From NCBI GenBank assembly GCA_030035585.1, contig CM057460.1, forward strand, positions 131,858,714 to 131,922,713: 64,000 nucleotides of DNA. Reading direction: 5' to 3'. The notes beneath the pieces were generated by a model. That model worked only from the letters and a program-made list of their open reading frames with translations. It did no database searches and had not been told where the DNA came from. The stretch comes from Dugong dugon (lineage: Eukaryota > Chordata > Mammalia > Sirenia > Dugongidae). Within the stretch, counting starts at the first letter, position 1. Each line of letters begins with the position of its first letter. Of this stretch, positions 45,628 through 57,116 are shown in pieces. A program made the position numbers and the translations under genes.

Positions 45628-47963
45628 CAATGGAACAGAATTGAGAACCCAGATGTAAATCCACCCACCTAGGGTAACCTGATTTTCGACAAGGGCCCAA
45701 AGTCCATCAAATGGGGAAAAGACAGTCTTTTTAACAAATGGTGCTGGCAAAACTGGATATCCATTTGCAGAAAAATGAAACAGGAACCATACCTCACACC
45801 GTATACAAAAACTACTTCAAAATGGAACAAAGACCTGAATATAAAGCCTAAATCTATAAAGTTCATAGAAGAAAAAATAGGACCAACACTTCAGGCCTTA
45901 ATACATGGCATTAACAGGATACAAACCATAAACATCAACACACAAAACCCAACAGATAAACTAGATAACTGGGATCTTCTAAAAATCAAACACCTATGCT
46001 CTTCAAAAGACTTCACCAAAAGAGTCAAAAGAGAACCTACAGACTGGGAAAAAATTTTTGGACAGTACAAGTCAGACAAAGGTCTAATCTCCATAATCTA
46101 CAAGAAAATCCAACACCTCTACAACAAAAAGACAAACAATCCTATCAAAAAATGGGCAAAGGAAATGAGCAGACACTTCACCAAAGAAGACAGTCAAATG
46201 GCCAACAGACACAGGAGGAAATGCTCGCGATCACTAGCCATTAGAAAAACGCAAATTAAAACCACAGTGAGATACCATCTCACCCCAGCATTACTGGCAT
46301 GAATGAAAAATACTGGAAATAACAAATGTTGGAGGGGCTGTGGGGAGATGGGAACTCTTATACACTGCTGGTGGGAATGCAAAATGATACAACCATTTTG
46401 GAAAATGATATGGCACTTCCTCAGAAAGCTAGAAATAGACATACCATTCGATCCAGCAATCCCACTCCTAGGAATATATTCTAGAGAAATAAGAGTCGTC
46501 ACTCAAATAGACATATGCACACCTATGTTCATGGCAGCATTGTTCACAATAGCAAAACGATGGAAACAACATAGGTGCCCATCAACAGATGAATGGATAA
46601 ACAAACTATGGTACATACACACAATGGAGTACTATGCAACGAGAAGGAACAACAATGAATCTGTGAACCATCTCATAACTTGGATGAAACTGGAGGACAT
46701 TATGCTGAGTGAAATAAGTCAATCACAAAAGGACAAATATTGTATGAGACCTCTATTGTAAAAACCCATGAAAAAATTCACATGCAAAATGTAACAATCC
46801 TTGTTGGTTACCAGGGATGGGAGTGGAGGGGGGGGGGAAATGCTAAATAGGCAATAGATAAGTGGTATCTTGGGTGAGAGGTGAGACAGTACACAGTACA
46901 AGGGAAACTAACACAACCTGCACAAGGAAAGGTCATGGAGGCCCCATGGACACATCCAAACTCCCCGAGGGACTGGGTTGTTGGACGGAGGGCTCTGGGG
47001 ACCATGGTCTCGGGGAACATCTAGCTCAATTGGCATAACACAGTTTATAAAGACAATGTACTACATTCTACCTTGGTGAGTAGTGGCTGGGGTCTTAAAA
47101 GCCTGTGAGCGGCCACCTAAGATATTATACTGGTCTCATCCCTTAGGGAGCAAGGGAGAATGAAGAGAACAGGATACAACGAAAAGATTAGTCCAAAAGA
47201 CTAATTGTCCACAGCTACCAAGACCTCCACCAGACTGAGTCCAGTACAGCTAGATGGTGCCCGCCTACCACCACTGACTGCTCTGACCAGGATCACAACA
47301 GAGGGTTCTGGACAGAGCTGGAGAAGGATGTAGAGCATAATTCTAACTCCCCCCACCAAAAAAAAAAAAAAAAAAAAAAAAGACCAGATTTACTGGCCTA
47401 AAGGAGACTGGAGAAACCTCAAGAGTATGGCCCCCAGACACCCTTTCAGCTCAGAGGTGGTGAAGTTACCTTCGAGGTTCACTGTTCAGCCTGGGAGTAG
47501 ACAGCCCAGTAAAACTAAATGAGACTAACGAGGTACAGGAGTCCAGTGACAAGGGCCAGAAGACAGAGGGAGAGTAGGAAGCTGATGATAAGGAACACAA
47601 GTTGAGTAAGGGTACTGTTGATGTGTTGTGAGATTGTTAACCATTGTTATAGGGCAACATTTATAGTAACTGTTAAATGGGAGGCTATTTTGTCCTGTAA
47701 GTCTTCATCTTGGGTGAGAATGGCAGCACAATCGGAAGAGCATAGTCAATGTCACTTAAATGTGTAAGTAAAAAGTTTTGAAATGGTGTATCTTTGGCTA
47801 TGTGTATTTTCACCAAAAAAAAAAAAAAAGCTGAGAATTCAGAGGGTTAAAATGTTGTGGGGTTGTTAACCAAAGTTATGAAACAGCATGTGTACTACTG
47901 TTACATGAGAAACTGTTTGTTCTGTAAGCCTTCACCTGAAGTACAATAAATATTAAAAAAAAA
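45628..47963 (+). mobile_element. L1 LINE, 5'-truncated in ORF2, with 16-bp target duplication
   Basis: aaaatttagtggttta occurs at 45612-45627 and 47964-47979. The first 1.1 kb encode the C-terminal third of ORF2, with one frame shift and in-frame stops. The 3' UTR (46762-47963) holds an A25-type run at about 47360-47381 and a second A-run at about 47814-47830, followed by a further terminal module and a final A-tract. The element inserted into a MaLR LTR. Confidence 0.95.
45775..46761 (+). pseudogene. L1 ORF2 C-terminal pseudogene
   Basis: Two long open parts: 45775-46302 (175 codons, post-RT segment with [18 protein letters not shown] and MANRHRRKCSRSLAIRKTQI) and 46303-46761 (152 codons) with [20 protein letters not shown] and [16 protein letters not shown], ending at the natural ORF2 stop. 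The Cys/His-bearing C-terminal region is intact in pattern. The 5' part with endonuclease and RT is absent, so it cannot act. It is the best preserved ORF2 tail in the window. Confidence 0.9.
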
Positions 47964-48539
47964 AAAATTTAGTGGTTTATAACAACCACCGTTTTATTAT
48001 ATCTCACAATTTTGTGGGTCGAGGATAGCGGTAGGGCTCTCAGCTGGGCAGTTCTTCATGTTGAGCCAAGTAGGATCATTTGAAGGTATTCAGCTGGTGG
48101 CTCTCTGGTTTGGAGTATCCAAGACAGCTTCACAACATTCTTGGTGCCTTGGTGGGATATCCTTCCAGGCTGGGTTTAGTTGAGGCCCCCTCTCCTTCCA
48201 TGTAGTCTCAGGGACTTTCCACATGGTCTTTATAGTTTAGTAGCCAGACTGTTTACCTGGAAGTTTAGGACCTTAAGAGTAAGTATCCTAAGAGGCAGGA
48301 AATGGAAGCTGCCACTCTCCTAAAGTCTGGTTTCATATACTGGCACAACATCACTTCTGTCATATTCTGTTGGTGAAAGCCATCACAGATTCCAGCTTAA
48401 TTCCAGAAGAGGGGCTTTAAACTCCATCTCATTATTGGAGGAGTGTCCAAAAAATTGTGACCATCTATAACTTGCCACGGTAAAAGAGGTTCTATGTAAA
48501 ATTTCTAAATAAAATTCTATGTAAAATTTCAATGAATAG

Positions 48540-49130
48540 TCTGTAGGTTTGGTTGATGGATTAGATATGGCATTTGAGAGAAAAAGAAGAATCTAGATGG
48601 CCCCATGGGTTTTTATATAAACAACTACAAGAATGGAATTTCCATTTTCTGAGTTAAGGAAAACTGTGGGAAGAAAAATCAGAAGTTTCATTTTGTGCGT
48701 GTTAAGTTTAAGTTGCCTGTTAGATATCCAAGTGGACATATGGAGTAGGCTGTTAGATATACCAGTTGGGAGTTCAGGAGAGAGGTCTAGGCTGAGAACT
48801 ATTTGCATATAGATGGTATTTAAATTAATGGGACTGGATAAGTTTCATTTAGGAATGAGAGTAGGTGGAGAAGAGGAGAAATCTATTTAATGAGCTCAAG
48901 AGAAGTTTAAATGTTAGAGATTATGAAAATGAGGGGAAACTAGCAATGAAACCAAGAAAGAGTAGATCTTAAAGTAGAAGAACCAAGGGAGAGTGATGTC
49001 TAGAAAGCCTAGTGAAAGTATTTGAAGCTCCTTTTGTTTGAGTGATAGGAACAAAGACCTGAATGTAGAAGCTTCAAGACAGCATGCAAGGAGAGTAAGT
49101 GGAGAGAACTAGTATGGACAAAATCCATAA
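48540..49130 (+). repeat. Continuation of the ancient L1M-type repeat
   Basis: TTGATGGATTAGATATGGCA, GTTTAAGTTGCCTGTTAGAT, GGGAGTTCAGGAGAGAGGTC, TATAGATGGTATTTAAATTA and CTAGAAAGCCTAGTGAAAGT continue the series broken off at about 45565. The same order is seen at 12.0-12.3 kb, which supports a single split element. Confidence 0.65.
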
Positions 49131-49820
49131 TACACTTTCCAGTACACCTCTTGTCTGCCAAAACGAAATGCCTCTATCCTCATTCTTGGCCTCTGTGTCT
49201 GAACAGAAGATCCAGGCAAATGGAGGGCCCCAGACATTTGTATCCACTTAAAGGCAATTGCTAAAGCTAAAGTCTGTGACTTGAAGCCTTCAACTTAAAT
49301 AATGTTGACTAGAATTGTTTCTGGCCATTGAGTATGTTTTTGTCTGTCTCCCTCTTGCAATCCGTTAAACCAGAAGGGCTTTATTTTCAACTAAATATCC
49401 AGAAGGTGTCATCACTTTGAGGGAAAATGCATGTTTGGAAGTGTTTTCTTACTACTATGTCAAAATGGCAAGATGAATAAATTCCAGTTTTGAACCTATG
49501 AGAAAAAAATTGAATCTGAAAGCCTTTGAACATATACTTCCCCTCTGGCCATAGTTCACACCATTATCTGTTGTTTTATTAATACTTTCTCCCTGGCCTC
49601 TGGAGGCATTTGAGTTAGACCTGTTGATTTCATTGTGGCAATGCTGTAGAGTAGGTCTTGAAGGAGAAGAACAAAGGGAAAGTATAGGTCTTAAAGTAGA
49701 AGAACCACAGTCTACAGACTAAGTTAGGAAAACTTTTAGAAGGAGCACAGCTAGCCTGGAGGTCATTGAACTAGCAGAGAGGGTCCCTGAGTTCCTGGCC
49801 TGCCTTTGCTACTCACTGAA
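49131..49820. other. Unannotated stretch
   Basis: No gene seen. 49660-49720 repeats phrases (GGAAAGTATAGGTCTTAAAG) similar to 48960-48990, so part may again belong to the ancient repeat. Confidence 0.4.
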
Positions 49821-49824
49821 TGAT

Positions 49825-50095
49825 AATGATGGCAATGATGGTAATGGTGATAATATCAACCCCAACAATTACAGCAAAAGAGGTACAGTGCTAATTATGC
49901 TATACATACTACACAAATAATTTTTCCTACAAATTGAGGTAGGTGTTATTGAGGTAGATAAAGTGTTAACCATTTTACAGATAAGGAAATTGAGCCTTAA
50001 TGATGTTAAATACCTTGTTCAATGTCACACAGCTATTCTGTGACAGAATCAACGGGAGACGCCGGCAGAATCCAGAGCCCATAATGTCCAGTTTT
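49825..50095 (-). repeat. MIR SINE, antisense
   Basis: The plus strand has ATTTTACAGATAAGGAAATT, GAGCCTTAATGATGTTAAAT, CAATGTCACACAGCTATTCT and AGAATCCAGAGCCCATAATG, the antisense MIR order from tail to head. Confidence 0.78.
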
Positions 50096-50099
50096 AATT

Positions 50100-50595
50100 T
50101 GATCTAAATGAAGTAAGGATAATAACAACTGGACTACTTACACCAGATTGTGAGAAACAACTAGAAATATACATACATACACATTTAAAACTATAAAGCA
50201 CAGTATTATTTTGAGACAATAACTGCACTGAAGCTTGCAATATGTTAGTTTGACCCTCTGGTTCACCCATTTTTATACGGTTGGTGGTTTGTAATAAGTT
50301 TACATTGGTCTTCTCTTTAATGTTCCCAGATTTCTAATTTCAACAAAATAGAATGCCAAGTTTAAGTGTCTTGCCTTTCAGTCTTTCATATCTAAAGTCC
50401 AATGATTTATGTGTTCCTTTTTCTATAAAAAATAAGCCACGTATTAATAATTAGGGAATACAAACTTTATAGCAGTTTTTAAGAATATTTTTGACTTGCC
50501 TAGTTTTAATTATTCTCAATTCAATTATATCCCATTGTTTTTAAGCTAAAAAGAGCAAAGGTTAAAGATGCATATGTAGGATTTAAAAATATACA
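50100..50595. other. Unannotated AT-rich stretch
   Basis: Nothing recognised before the L1 begins. Confidence 0.4.
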
Positions 50596-50598
50596 AAT

Positions 50599-51865
50599 GG
50601 AGATGGAGCCAATATGGTACTATAGACAGAAGCACCATACCATCCGTCTACAGCAAAGGCCCAAAAAACTGAAAAAAACAGATACAAGCATTAGTCCTGG
50701 AACCCTAAGCATCAAATGAAGGAATAAACAACTCAATCAAGCACCAAATGGAATAAGAAACTGACAGAGAACAGAGAATGAGGAGAGCTACAGAGTGGTC
50801 CCCTACCAGCTAACATGACACGGATTCGCCGTCTTGGACTATAGCCACCAAGGAATGCAGACAGGGAATATGGGAAGGCAACTTCAGGGCTCCCAACAGG
50901 AGACAGAGTACCCAGTAACCAGGGGTACATGTTTTACCACCCCCTACCCTTCTTCCTTGTACAAGGCCTCTGCCACTTTCCAGCAGGCCATGGTTGCTAG
51001 CCGGAGAGACATCAGCTCGCTGCCATACAGATTTGTCATCTTGAACCTCAGCCACCAAGGACTGCAGACAAGGAGTACGAGAAGGCAATACCATGGAGCT
51101 CACAATAGGAGGCAGAGCACCCGGCCCTGTGCTGCATCTGCCCCTTCCTGACGGACTATGCTGCGCTGCTCAGTGAGAGAGACATCAGCTTGCTGCCACC
51201 CCCATTCTGCCCTTCCCCAAATGGCTGGCTCACTCAGCACTATATTTATTTTTGTTGTTGTTGTTATTTTTGTTTTTTTCTCTCTCTTTCCCTTCCTTCC
51301 TTTCTTTTCTCCTGCTCACCTGGCCCCGAGTGCCGCCCGTGCCCCTTCTCAAGAGGCCGATCTGCACCACTCAGCTAGAGAGACATAGCACACAGCCTTG
51401 CCACGTCTGCCCCACCCCCACCAGCTGAATCCTACCTCGCCACCATTTTATTTACTTTTTCCTTCATTTTTTTTTTCTTCTGTTTCTCTCCTTTCTCTTA
51501 CTAACTTGGATCCACACATAACATCTTCTCCCTTCTCTCCTGCCTATCTGCACCATGCACTGAGCACCACACCCCCCAGTAGCACAGGCATTGACCACCA
51601 GACCCCATCATGCACTGCCCCCTGGTCCCACCCTACAGGCCCCAGTACATGCTGCAAATGACTAATCCAAGCCCCTACCTCCTACCCCCATGGACCTGAC
51701 CTGCTGCACCATAGCTGAGCAACTGGCCCTGTCCAGCTGGACAAGGTGGTGAGAAGTAGTGTAACCACAGATGAGCAAGTAACAAAGCACACCCAGCCCA
51801 CCTGCCCAGACATAACCAAATAAAATAAAAAAGCAGGATGAAACAAACATATCTACAATCAATAA
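50599..51865 (+). promoter_or_regulatory. L1 5' UTR with repeated monomers
   Basis: The element starts GGAGATGGAGCCAATATGG. Two diverged copies of a unit of about 207 bp begin with GCCACCAAGGA at 50844 and 51051, each followed by ATGCAGACAGGGAA / CTGCAGACAAGGAG. A second landmark, GAGAGACATCAGCT, occurs at about 51004 and 51175, with a decayed third copy at about 51378. This is a tandem-monomer organisation like that of other L1 families with promoter monomers. Pyrimidine-rich tracts at 51240-51320 and 51460-51560 follow. Confidence 0.7.
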
Positions 51866-52928
51866 ATGAAGAAAATAATTCCTGAATGTCCCAAAGACAG
51901 CAGACAGTATCAGAACATATTTAAAAAAACAGGACAGATGGCTTCAAAAAGCGACCAAAAGAAAACACCAGATGGCCTTATGGGAGAAGAAAAGGCACTG
52001 GAACTACCTGTCAGGGAATTCAAAACTCTAATATTCAAGGCTTTCCAAGAGATGAAAGAAAACACAGACTTAAATAAAGAAAAAATAGACAGAATCATGA
52101 AAAATACAGACAAAATCAGGGAAAACACAAAGCAATGCAAGAATTCAGGAAAATAATACAGTAACAAAATGTTGAAATAGCCAAACAACTAGATGTCATA
52201 CAAAAACAGCCATTAAAAATCCAAAGATAAACAAGATCTCAGAAATAGACAGTGTAATAGAAAGTTTTAGGAGTAAATTTGAAACAATGGAGACAGGATC
52301 AGTGAAATTGAAGCAAATCCTTGGATACCACTTTGTTTGAAGAAAAATCAGAGTATAGAATGAAGAAAAATGAAGAAACCCTAAGAATGATGTGTGATAC
52401 AATCTAAAGCAAAGATATGCGTGTGATCACAGTTCCAGAATGGGGAGAAAATGGAAAACACAGAGAGGATCATTGAAGATTTGCTGAGAGAAAACTTCCC
52501 CAATATCATGAAAGATGAAAAGCTGGACATCCAAGAAGGTCAACAAACCTCATATAGGATAGACCCCAAAAGAAAATCACCAAGGCATATCATAATTACA
52601 ATTGCCAAAATCAAAGACAAAGAAAGAATCCTAAGAGCAACTTGAGAAAAATGAAAAGTCACATACAAAAGGGAAACAATAAGACTAAGCTCTGATTACT
52701 CAGCAGAAACCATGCAGGCAAGAAAGCAGCGGGATGACATATAAAATCTTGAAAGAAAAAAAATGCCAACCAAGAATAATATATCCTGCAAAAATCTTGC
52801 TAAAATATGATGGCAAAATTAGGACATTTCCAGATAAACAGAAATTAAGGGAATATGTAAAAACCAAACCAAACTTACAAGAACTATTAATGGGAGTCCT
52901 TCAGTTAGAGACCAACAACATCAGATGA
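51866..52928 (+). pseudogene. L1 ORF1 pseudogene
   Basis: ORF1p is the RNA-binding trimeric chaperone of L1 particles. The frame starts at ATG 51866. The first 96 codons carry a lysine/glutamate-rich stretch (NTDLNKEKIDRIMKNTDKIRENTK) resembling the coiled coil, then stop. Decayed sequence follows to 52450. 52451-52645 holds the RNA-recognition to C-terminal junction (RIIEDLLRENFPNIMKDEKL and KIKDKERILRAT). 52734-52928 has the C-terminal domain end with YPAKILLKYDGKIRTFPDKQ, KLREYVKTKPNLQELL and the natural stop after NNIR. At least two frame changes and internal stops make it inactive. Confidence 0.88.
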
Positions 52929-53377
52929 CAGTCTGAATCTAGGACACAGGAGAGCATCAGCCAGATACCAACCTAGGTAATGAACTCTCAAGGATAAAAG
53001 AAAACTAAAAGATATACAACAGGGAACCAGAAAGGTCAATATGTAAATGACAACAACATGAGAATAATAAAAGAAGGAATACACTGGGTAGGAATAGAAC
53101 TTTCAAATGGAGAAGAAATTAAGGTGGTATCAAGTAATAAAAGACTGGTTTAAACATAGGAAGATAGGGGTAAATTTCAAGGTAACTACAAAAAGAGTTA
53201 ACAAACCTACTCATCAAAATAAAAAGAAAAACATAAAGTATCAATAAACACAAAATCTAAAAAATGAAACAAACAAACAGGAAATCCACAAACAAAAGAA
53301 ATTCAGCATAGGAGAGTACAAGGAACAAAGAAAATGTCAGCACCACAAAAAAAAAGAAAAGGCACTACAAAACAACA

Positions 53378-56127
53378 GCAATAAACTCACACCTGTCAAT
53401 AATCACACTGAATGTAAATGGCTTAAATGCACGCATAAAGAGACAGAGAGGTACAGAATGGATTAAAAAACGGGACCCATCAATATGCTGTCTGTAAGAG
53501 ACACACCTTAGAAACACAGATATAAATATATTAAAAAATCAAAGAATGGAAAAAATATATCTAGCGAACAACTACCAAAAAAGAGCAGGATTGGCAATAC
53601 TAATCTCACATAAAATAGACTTTAAAATAAAATCCACCATAAAAGACAAGGAAAGACATTATATAATGATTAAAGGAACAATCCACCATGAGGCCACAAC
53701 CATAATAAATATCTACACACCCAATGACAGGGCTCCAAAATACATAAAAAAAACTCTAACAGCACTGAAAAGAGAAATAGACAGTTCCACAAAAATAGTA
53801 GGAGACTTCAACGCAACAGTCTCAGTAAAGGACAGAACATCTAGAAAGAAACTCAACAAAGTTACAGAAGATCTGAAGGACACAATCAACCAACATGACC
53901 TCGTAGACATATATAAAACACTCTACATAACAACAGCAAAGTACACATTCTTTTCCAACATACATGGAATGTTCTCCAGAATAGACCACATCTTAGGACA
54001 AAAAGCAACCCTCAAAAAAATCCAAAACATTGAAATAATACAAACCATCTTCTCTGGTCACGACACCATCAAAGTAGAAGTTAATAACAGGAAGAGCAAG
54101 GGGAAAAAAATCAATTACATGGAAACCGAATAACACCTTGTTTAAAAACCACTGGGTAATAGAAGAAATCAAAGATGGAATAAAAAAATTCCGAGAATGA
54201 AAACACATCATACCAAAACATTTGGGACATGACAAAGGCAGTGTTCAGAGGTCAATTTATAGTATTAGATGCATATATCAAAAAAGAAGAAAGGGATAAA
54301 ATCAAAACAGTAGTTACACAATTTGAATAAATAGAAAAGAGAACAGCAAAAAAAGCCAACATCCACTAGAATAAAGGAAACAATAAAGATCAGAGTAGAA
54401 ATAAATGAAATAGAGAATAGAAAAACAATAGAAAGAATCAACAAAAGCAAAAGTTGGTTCTTTGAAAGGATCAACAAAATCAACAAACCGCTGGCCAAAT
54501 TGACAAGAGAAAAAGAGGAAAGGGCACAGATAACCCGAATAAGAAATAAAATGGGGGACATTGCAACAGACCCAACTGAAATAAAAAGCATCATAACAGA
54601 GTATTATGAAAAACTATACTCCAACAAATTTGAAAACCTAGAGGAAATGGACAAATTTCTCGAAACACACTACCTACCTAAACTAACAGAAATAAGGTCG
54701 AAAATCTGAAAAGACCAATAAAACAGAAGAGATTGAAAAAGTAATTTAAAAGAACTCCCAACAAAAAAAAGCCCTGCCCCAGATGGCTTCACTGGAGAAG
54801 TCTACCAAACATTCATAGAAGAGCTTGTACACAGTAAAAACAAACCATTGCAGTCGACTCAATTCTGACCCATAGTGACCCTAAAGGACAGAGTAGAAGT
54901 GTCCCGTAGGGTTTCCAAGGGGCACCTGGTGTATTCGAACTGCTGACTTTTTGGTTAGCAGCCGTAGCTGTTAACCACTATGCCACCAGGCTACTACTCA
55001 GACTATTTCAGAACATAGAAAATGAAAGAATACTTCCAAATTCATTCTATGAAGCCAGCATAACCCTGATACCAAAACCAGGCAAAGATACCACAAAAAA
55101 AAAAAAAGAAAGAAAATTACAGGCCAATATCTCTCATGAATATAGATGCAAAAATTCTCAGCAAATTTCTAGCCAATAGAATTCAGCATCATATAAAATA
55201 ATAATACCCCATGACCAAGTGGGATTCATACCAGGTATACAAGAATGGTTCCACATTAGAAAATCAATCAGTGTAATCCACCACATAAATAAAACAAAAG
55301 AATCACGTGATCATCTCAATCAATGCAGTAAAGGCATTCGACAAAGCCCAACACCCATTCCTGATAGACACTCTCAATAAAATAGGTATAGAAGGGAAAT
55401 TGCTTAACCTAATAAAGGGCATCTATACAAAACCAACAGCCAACATCATTCTTAATGAAGAGAGGCTGAAAACATTCCCAATGAGAACGGGAACAAGGCA
55501 AGGATGTCCTTTATCACCACTCCTATTTAACATTGTGCTGAAAGTCCTAGCTAGAGCAATAAGGCAAGAAAAAGAAAGGGCATCCAAATTAGTAAGGGAA
55601 GAAGTAAAACTGTCCCTGTTTGCAGATGATATGATGCTATACATAGAGAACCCAAAAGACTCCATAAGAAAACTACTTGAACTAATAGAAAGATTCAGCA
55701 GAGTAGCAGGATGCAAGATAAACATACAAAAATCAGTTAGATTCCTGTACACCACTAAAGAGAACTATGAAAAAAAAAATCAGGAAAGTGATACCATTTA
55801 TAATAGCCTCTAAAAAAGTAAAATACTTAGGAATAAATCTAACTAGGTATATAAAAGACCTATACAAAGAACACTACAAAACACTACTGCAAGAAACCAA
55901 AAGAGACCTACATAAATGGAAAAACATACCATGCTCATGCGTATGTAGAGTCAGCATGGTGAAAATGTCAGTTCTACCCAAAGCAATTTAAAAATGCAGT
56001 GCAATCCTGATCCAAATACCAATAGCATTCTTTAATGAGTTGGAAAAACTAATAATTAACTTTACATGGAAAGGGAAGAGGCCGTGGATAAGTAAAGCAC
56101 TAATGAAGAAGAAGAAATTCAACTTTT
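53378..56127 (+). pseudogene. L1 ORF2 pseudogene (endonuclease and reverse transcriptase)
   Basis: ORF2p cuts target DNA and reverse transcribes the L1 RNA. The endonuclease part begins near 53400 (IITLNVNGLNARIKR-type start) and has a stop at about 53497. 53546-54133 is a clean 195-codon block with VGDFNATVSVKDRTSRKK, FSRIDHILGQKAT and GHDTIKVEV, the D/N and H residues of the APE-like fold. A premature stop follows at 54131. A Z-like segment lies at about 54500-54710. After the SINE, 55307-55813 holds the RT with [26 protein letters not shown] and [11 protein letters not shown], the F-A-D-D catalytic box. Frame shifts at 55767 and later, and loss of the C-terminus, abolish function. Confidence 0.9.
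54835..54990 (-). repeat. AfroSINE (short form) inside L1 ORF2
   Basis: Antisense: the (A/C-rich) start reads as the reverse of GGTTTG-type tail, then GCAGTCGACTCAATTCTGAC, GACAGAGTAGAAGTGTCCCG, TTTTGGTTAGCAGCCGTAGC and TTAACCACTATGCCACCAGG. It splits the RT upstream of the palm and is younger than the L1. Confidence 0.94.
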
Positions 56128-56385
56128 TATACATGTACAATTTATTAACAGCAATTACTTTAATTGGCTGTGCAACCCTACCCTTAATACAATTTTTCCA
56201 TCACTGTAAATGGAAACTCAGTGCACCATAAGCAATACCCCCCCTTTTTCCCCTCCATCCCACCTCTGGTAACTACTAATGAACTTTGGTCGCTGTTAAT
56301 TTGCCTGTTCTTCTCTTTTTATGTAAGTGAGGTCATACAATATTTGCCCTTTTGTGATTGACTTATTTCACTCAGCATAATGTCT

Positions 56386-56748
56386 TCAAGCTCCTTCCAT
56401 GTTGTAGCATGTGAATACTTCATTTCTCTTATTGACTGAGTAGTATTCTGTTTTATGGATGTACCGTATTTTGTTTATCCATTTATCCGTTGATGGGCAT
56501 TTAGATTGTTTCCACTTTTTGGCTATTGTGAATAGTGCTGCAATGAACACTGGTGTACAAGTATCTGTCGGAGTCTCTGCTTTCAATTCTTTTGGGTATA
56601 TACATAGGACTGGAATTGTTGGGTTATATGGTAGTTCTATTTTTAGTGTTTTGAGGAACCACCACACTGTTTTATACAATGGCTTCATCATTTTACATTC
56701 CCACCAACAGTGGATAAGAATTCCAATTTCCCATATCCTCGCCAACAT
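56386..56748 (-). pseudogene. L1 ORF2 C-terminal pseudogene, antisense
   Basis: 120 codons of the ORF2 C-terminal domain with [32 protein letters not shown] and ETPTDTCTPVFIAALFTIAK in the usual order, ending at the natural stop region. The N-terminal side is cut by the SINE at 56833. It lacks catalytic domains. Confidence 0.85.
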
Positions 56749-56832
56749 ATATTATTTTCTGTTTCTTTTTAAAATCCTAAAAAACTTATTTTAGCCATCC
56801 TACCAAAAAAAAAAAAAAAAAAAAAAAAATAC

Positions 56833-56986
56833 TAAGCCCGTTCTTGTTGAGTTGATTCCGACTCACAGGGACCCTATAGGACAGAGTAGAACTGCCCCAT
56901 AGGGTTTCCAAGGAGTGGCTGGTGGATTTAAACTGCCAACCTGGTGGTTAGCAGCTGAGCTCGTAACCACTTCACCACTGGGGCTC
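56833..56986 (-). repeat. AfroSINE (short form) inside antisense L1
   Basis: A run of about 25 A precedes it at 56804-56829. Then GAGTTGATTCCGACTCACAG, CCTATAGGACAGAGTAGAAC, TTAGCAGCTGAGCTCGTAAC and CACTGGGGCTCC. The A-run on the side of the SINE's tail is unusual, since the other copies show T-rich or AAC tails. Confidence 0.93.
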
Positions 56987-57116
56987 CATAGTGACCATAG
57001 TGGGAGTAAAATGGTATCTCATTGTGGGTTTGATTTACATCTCTTTGATGGTGAATGACGCTAGCATCTTTTCATGTGTTTGGTGGCCATTTGAATGTCC
57101 TTTTTCGTGAAATGTC

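Larger units (their letters stand above)
45570..48500 (+). mobile_element. MaLR-type LTR (MLT1-like), split by an L1
   Basis: The left piece is 45570-45627 (TTTAGTGGTTTACAATGG at its edge). The right piece is 47964-about 48500: AGTGGTTTATAACAACCACC, TCTCACAATTTTGTGGGTCG, AGGTATTCAGCTGGTGGCTC, TCCTTCCATGTAGTCTCAGG. The shared flank lies at 45612-45627 and 47964-47979. Boundaries are approximate. It is a solo LTR-like relic in an older repeat (44.6-49.1 kb). Confidence 0.75.
50599..56127 (+). mobile_element. Near full-length L1 LINE, 3' end lost
   Basis: It has all the 5' parts of an L1: a GC-richer 5' UTR (50599-51865), an ORF1 remnant (51866-52928), a spacer and an ORF2 remnant (53378-56127) with endonuclease and RT. 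It ends abruptly in the ORF2 post-RT region without a 3' UTR or poly(A). A SINE interrupts ORF2 at 54835-54990. Directly after 56127 an antisense L1 begins, itself missing its last bases. No target duplication was found. Confidence 0.92.

Noticed and set aside
50810-51151. Overlapping plus and minus frames of about 100 codons
   Set aside because: They are side effects of the GC-richer L1 5' UTR monomers.
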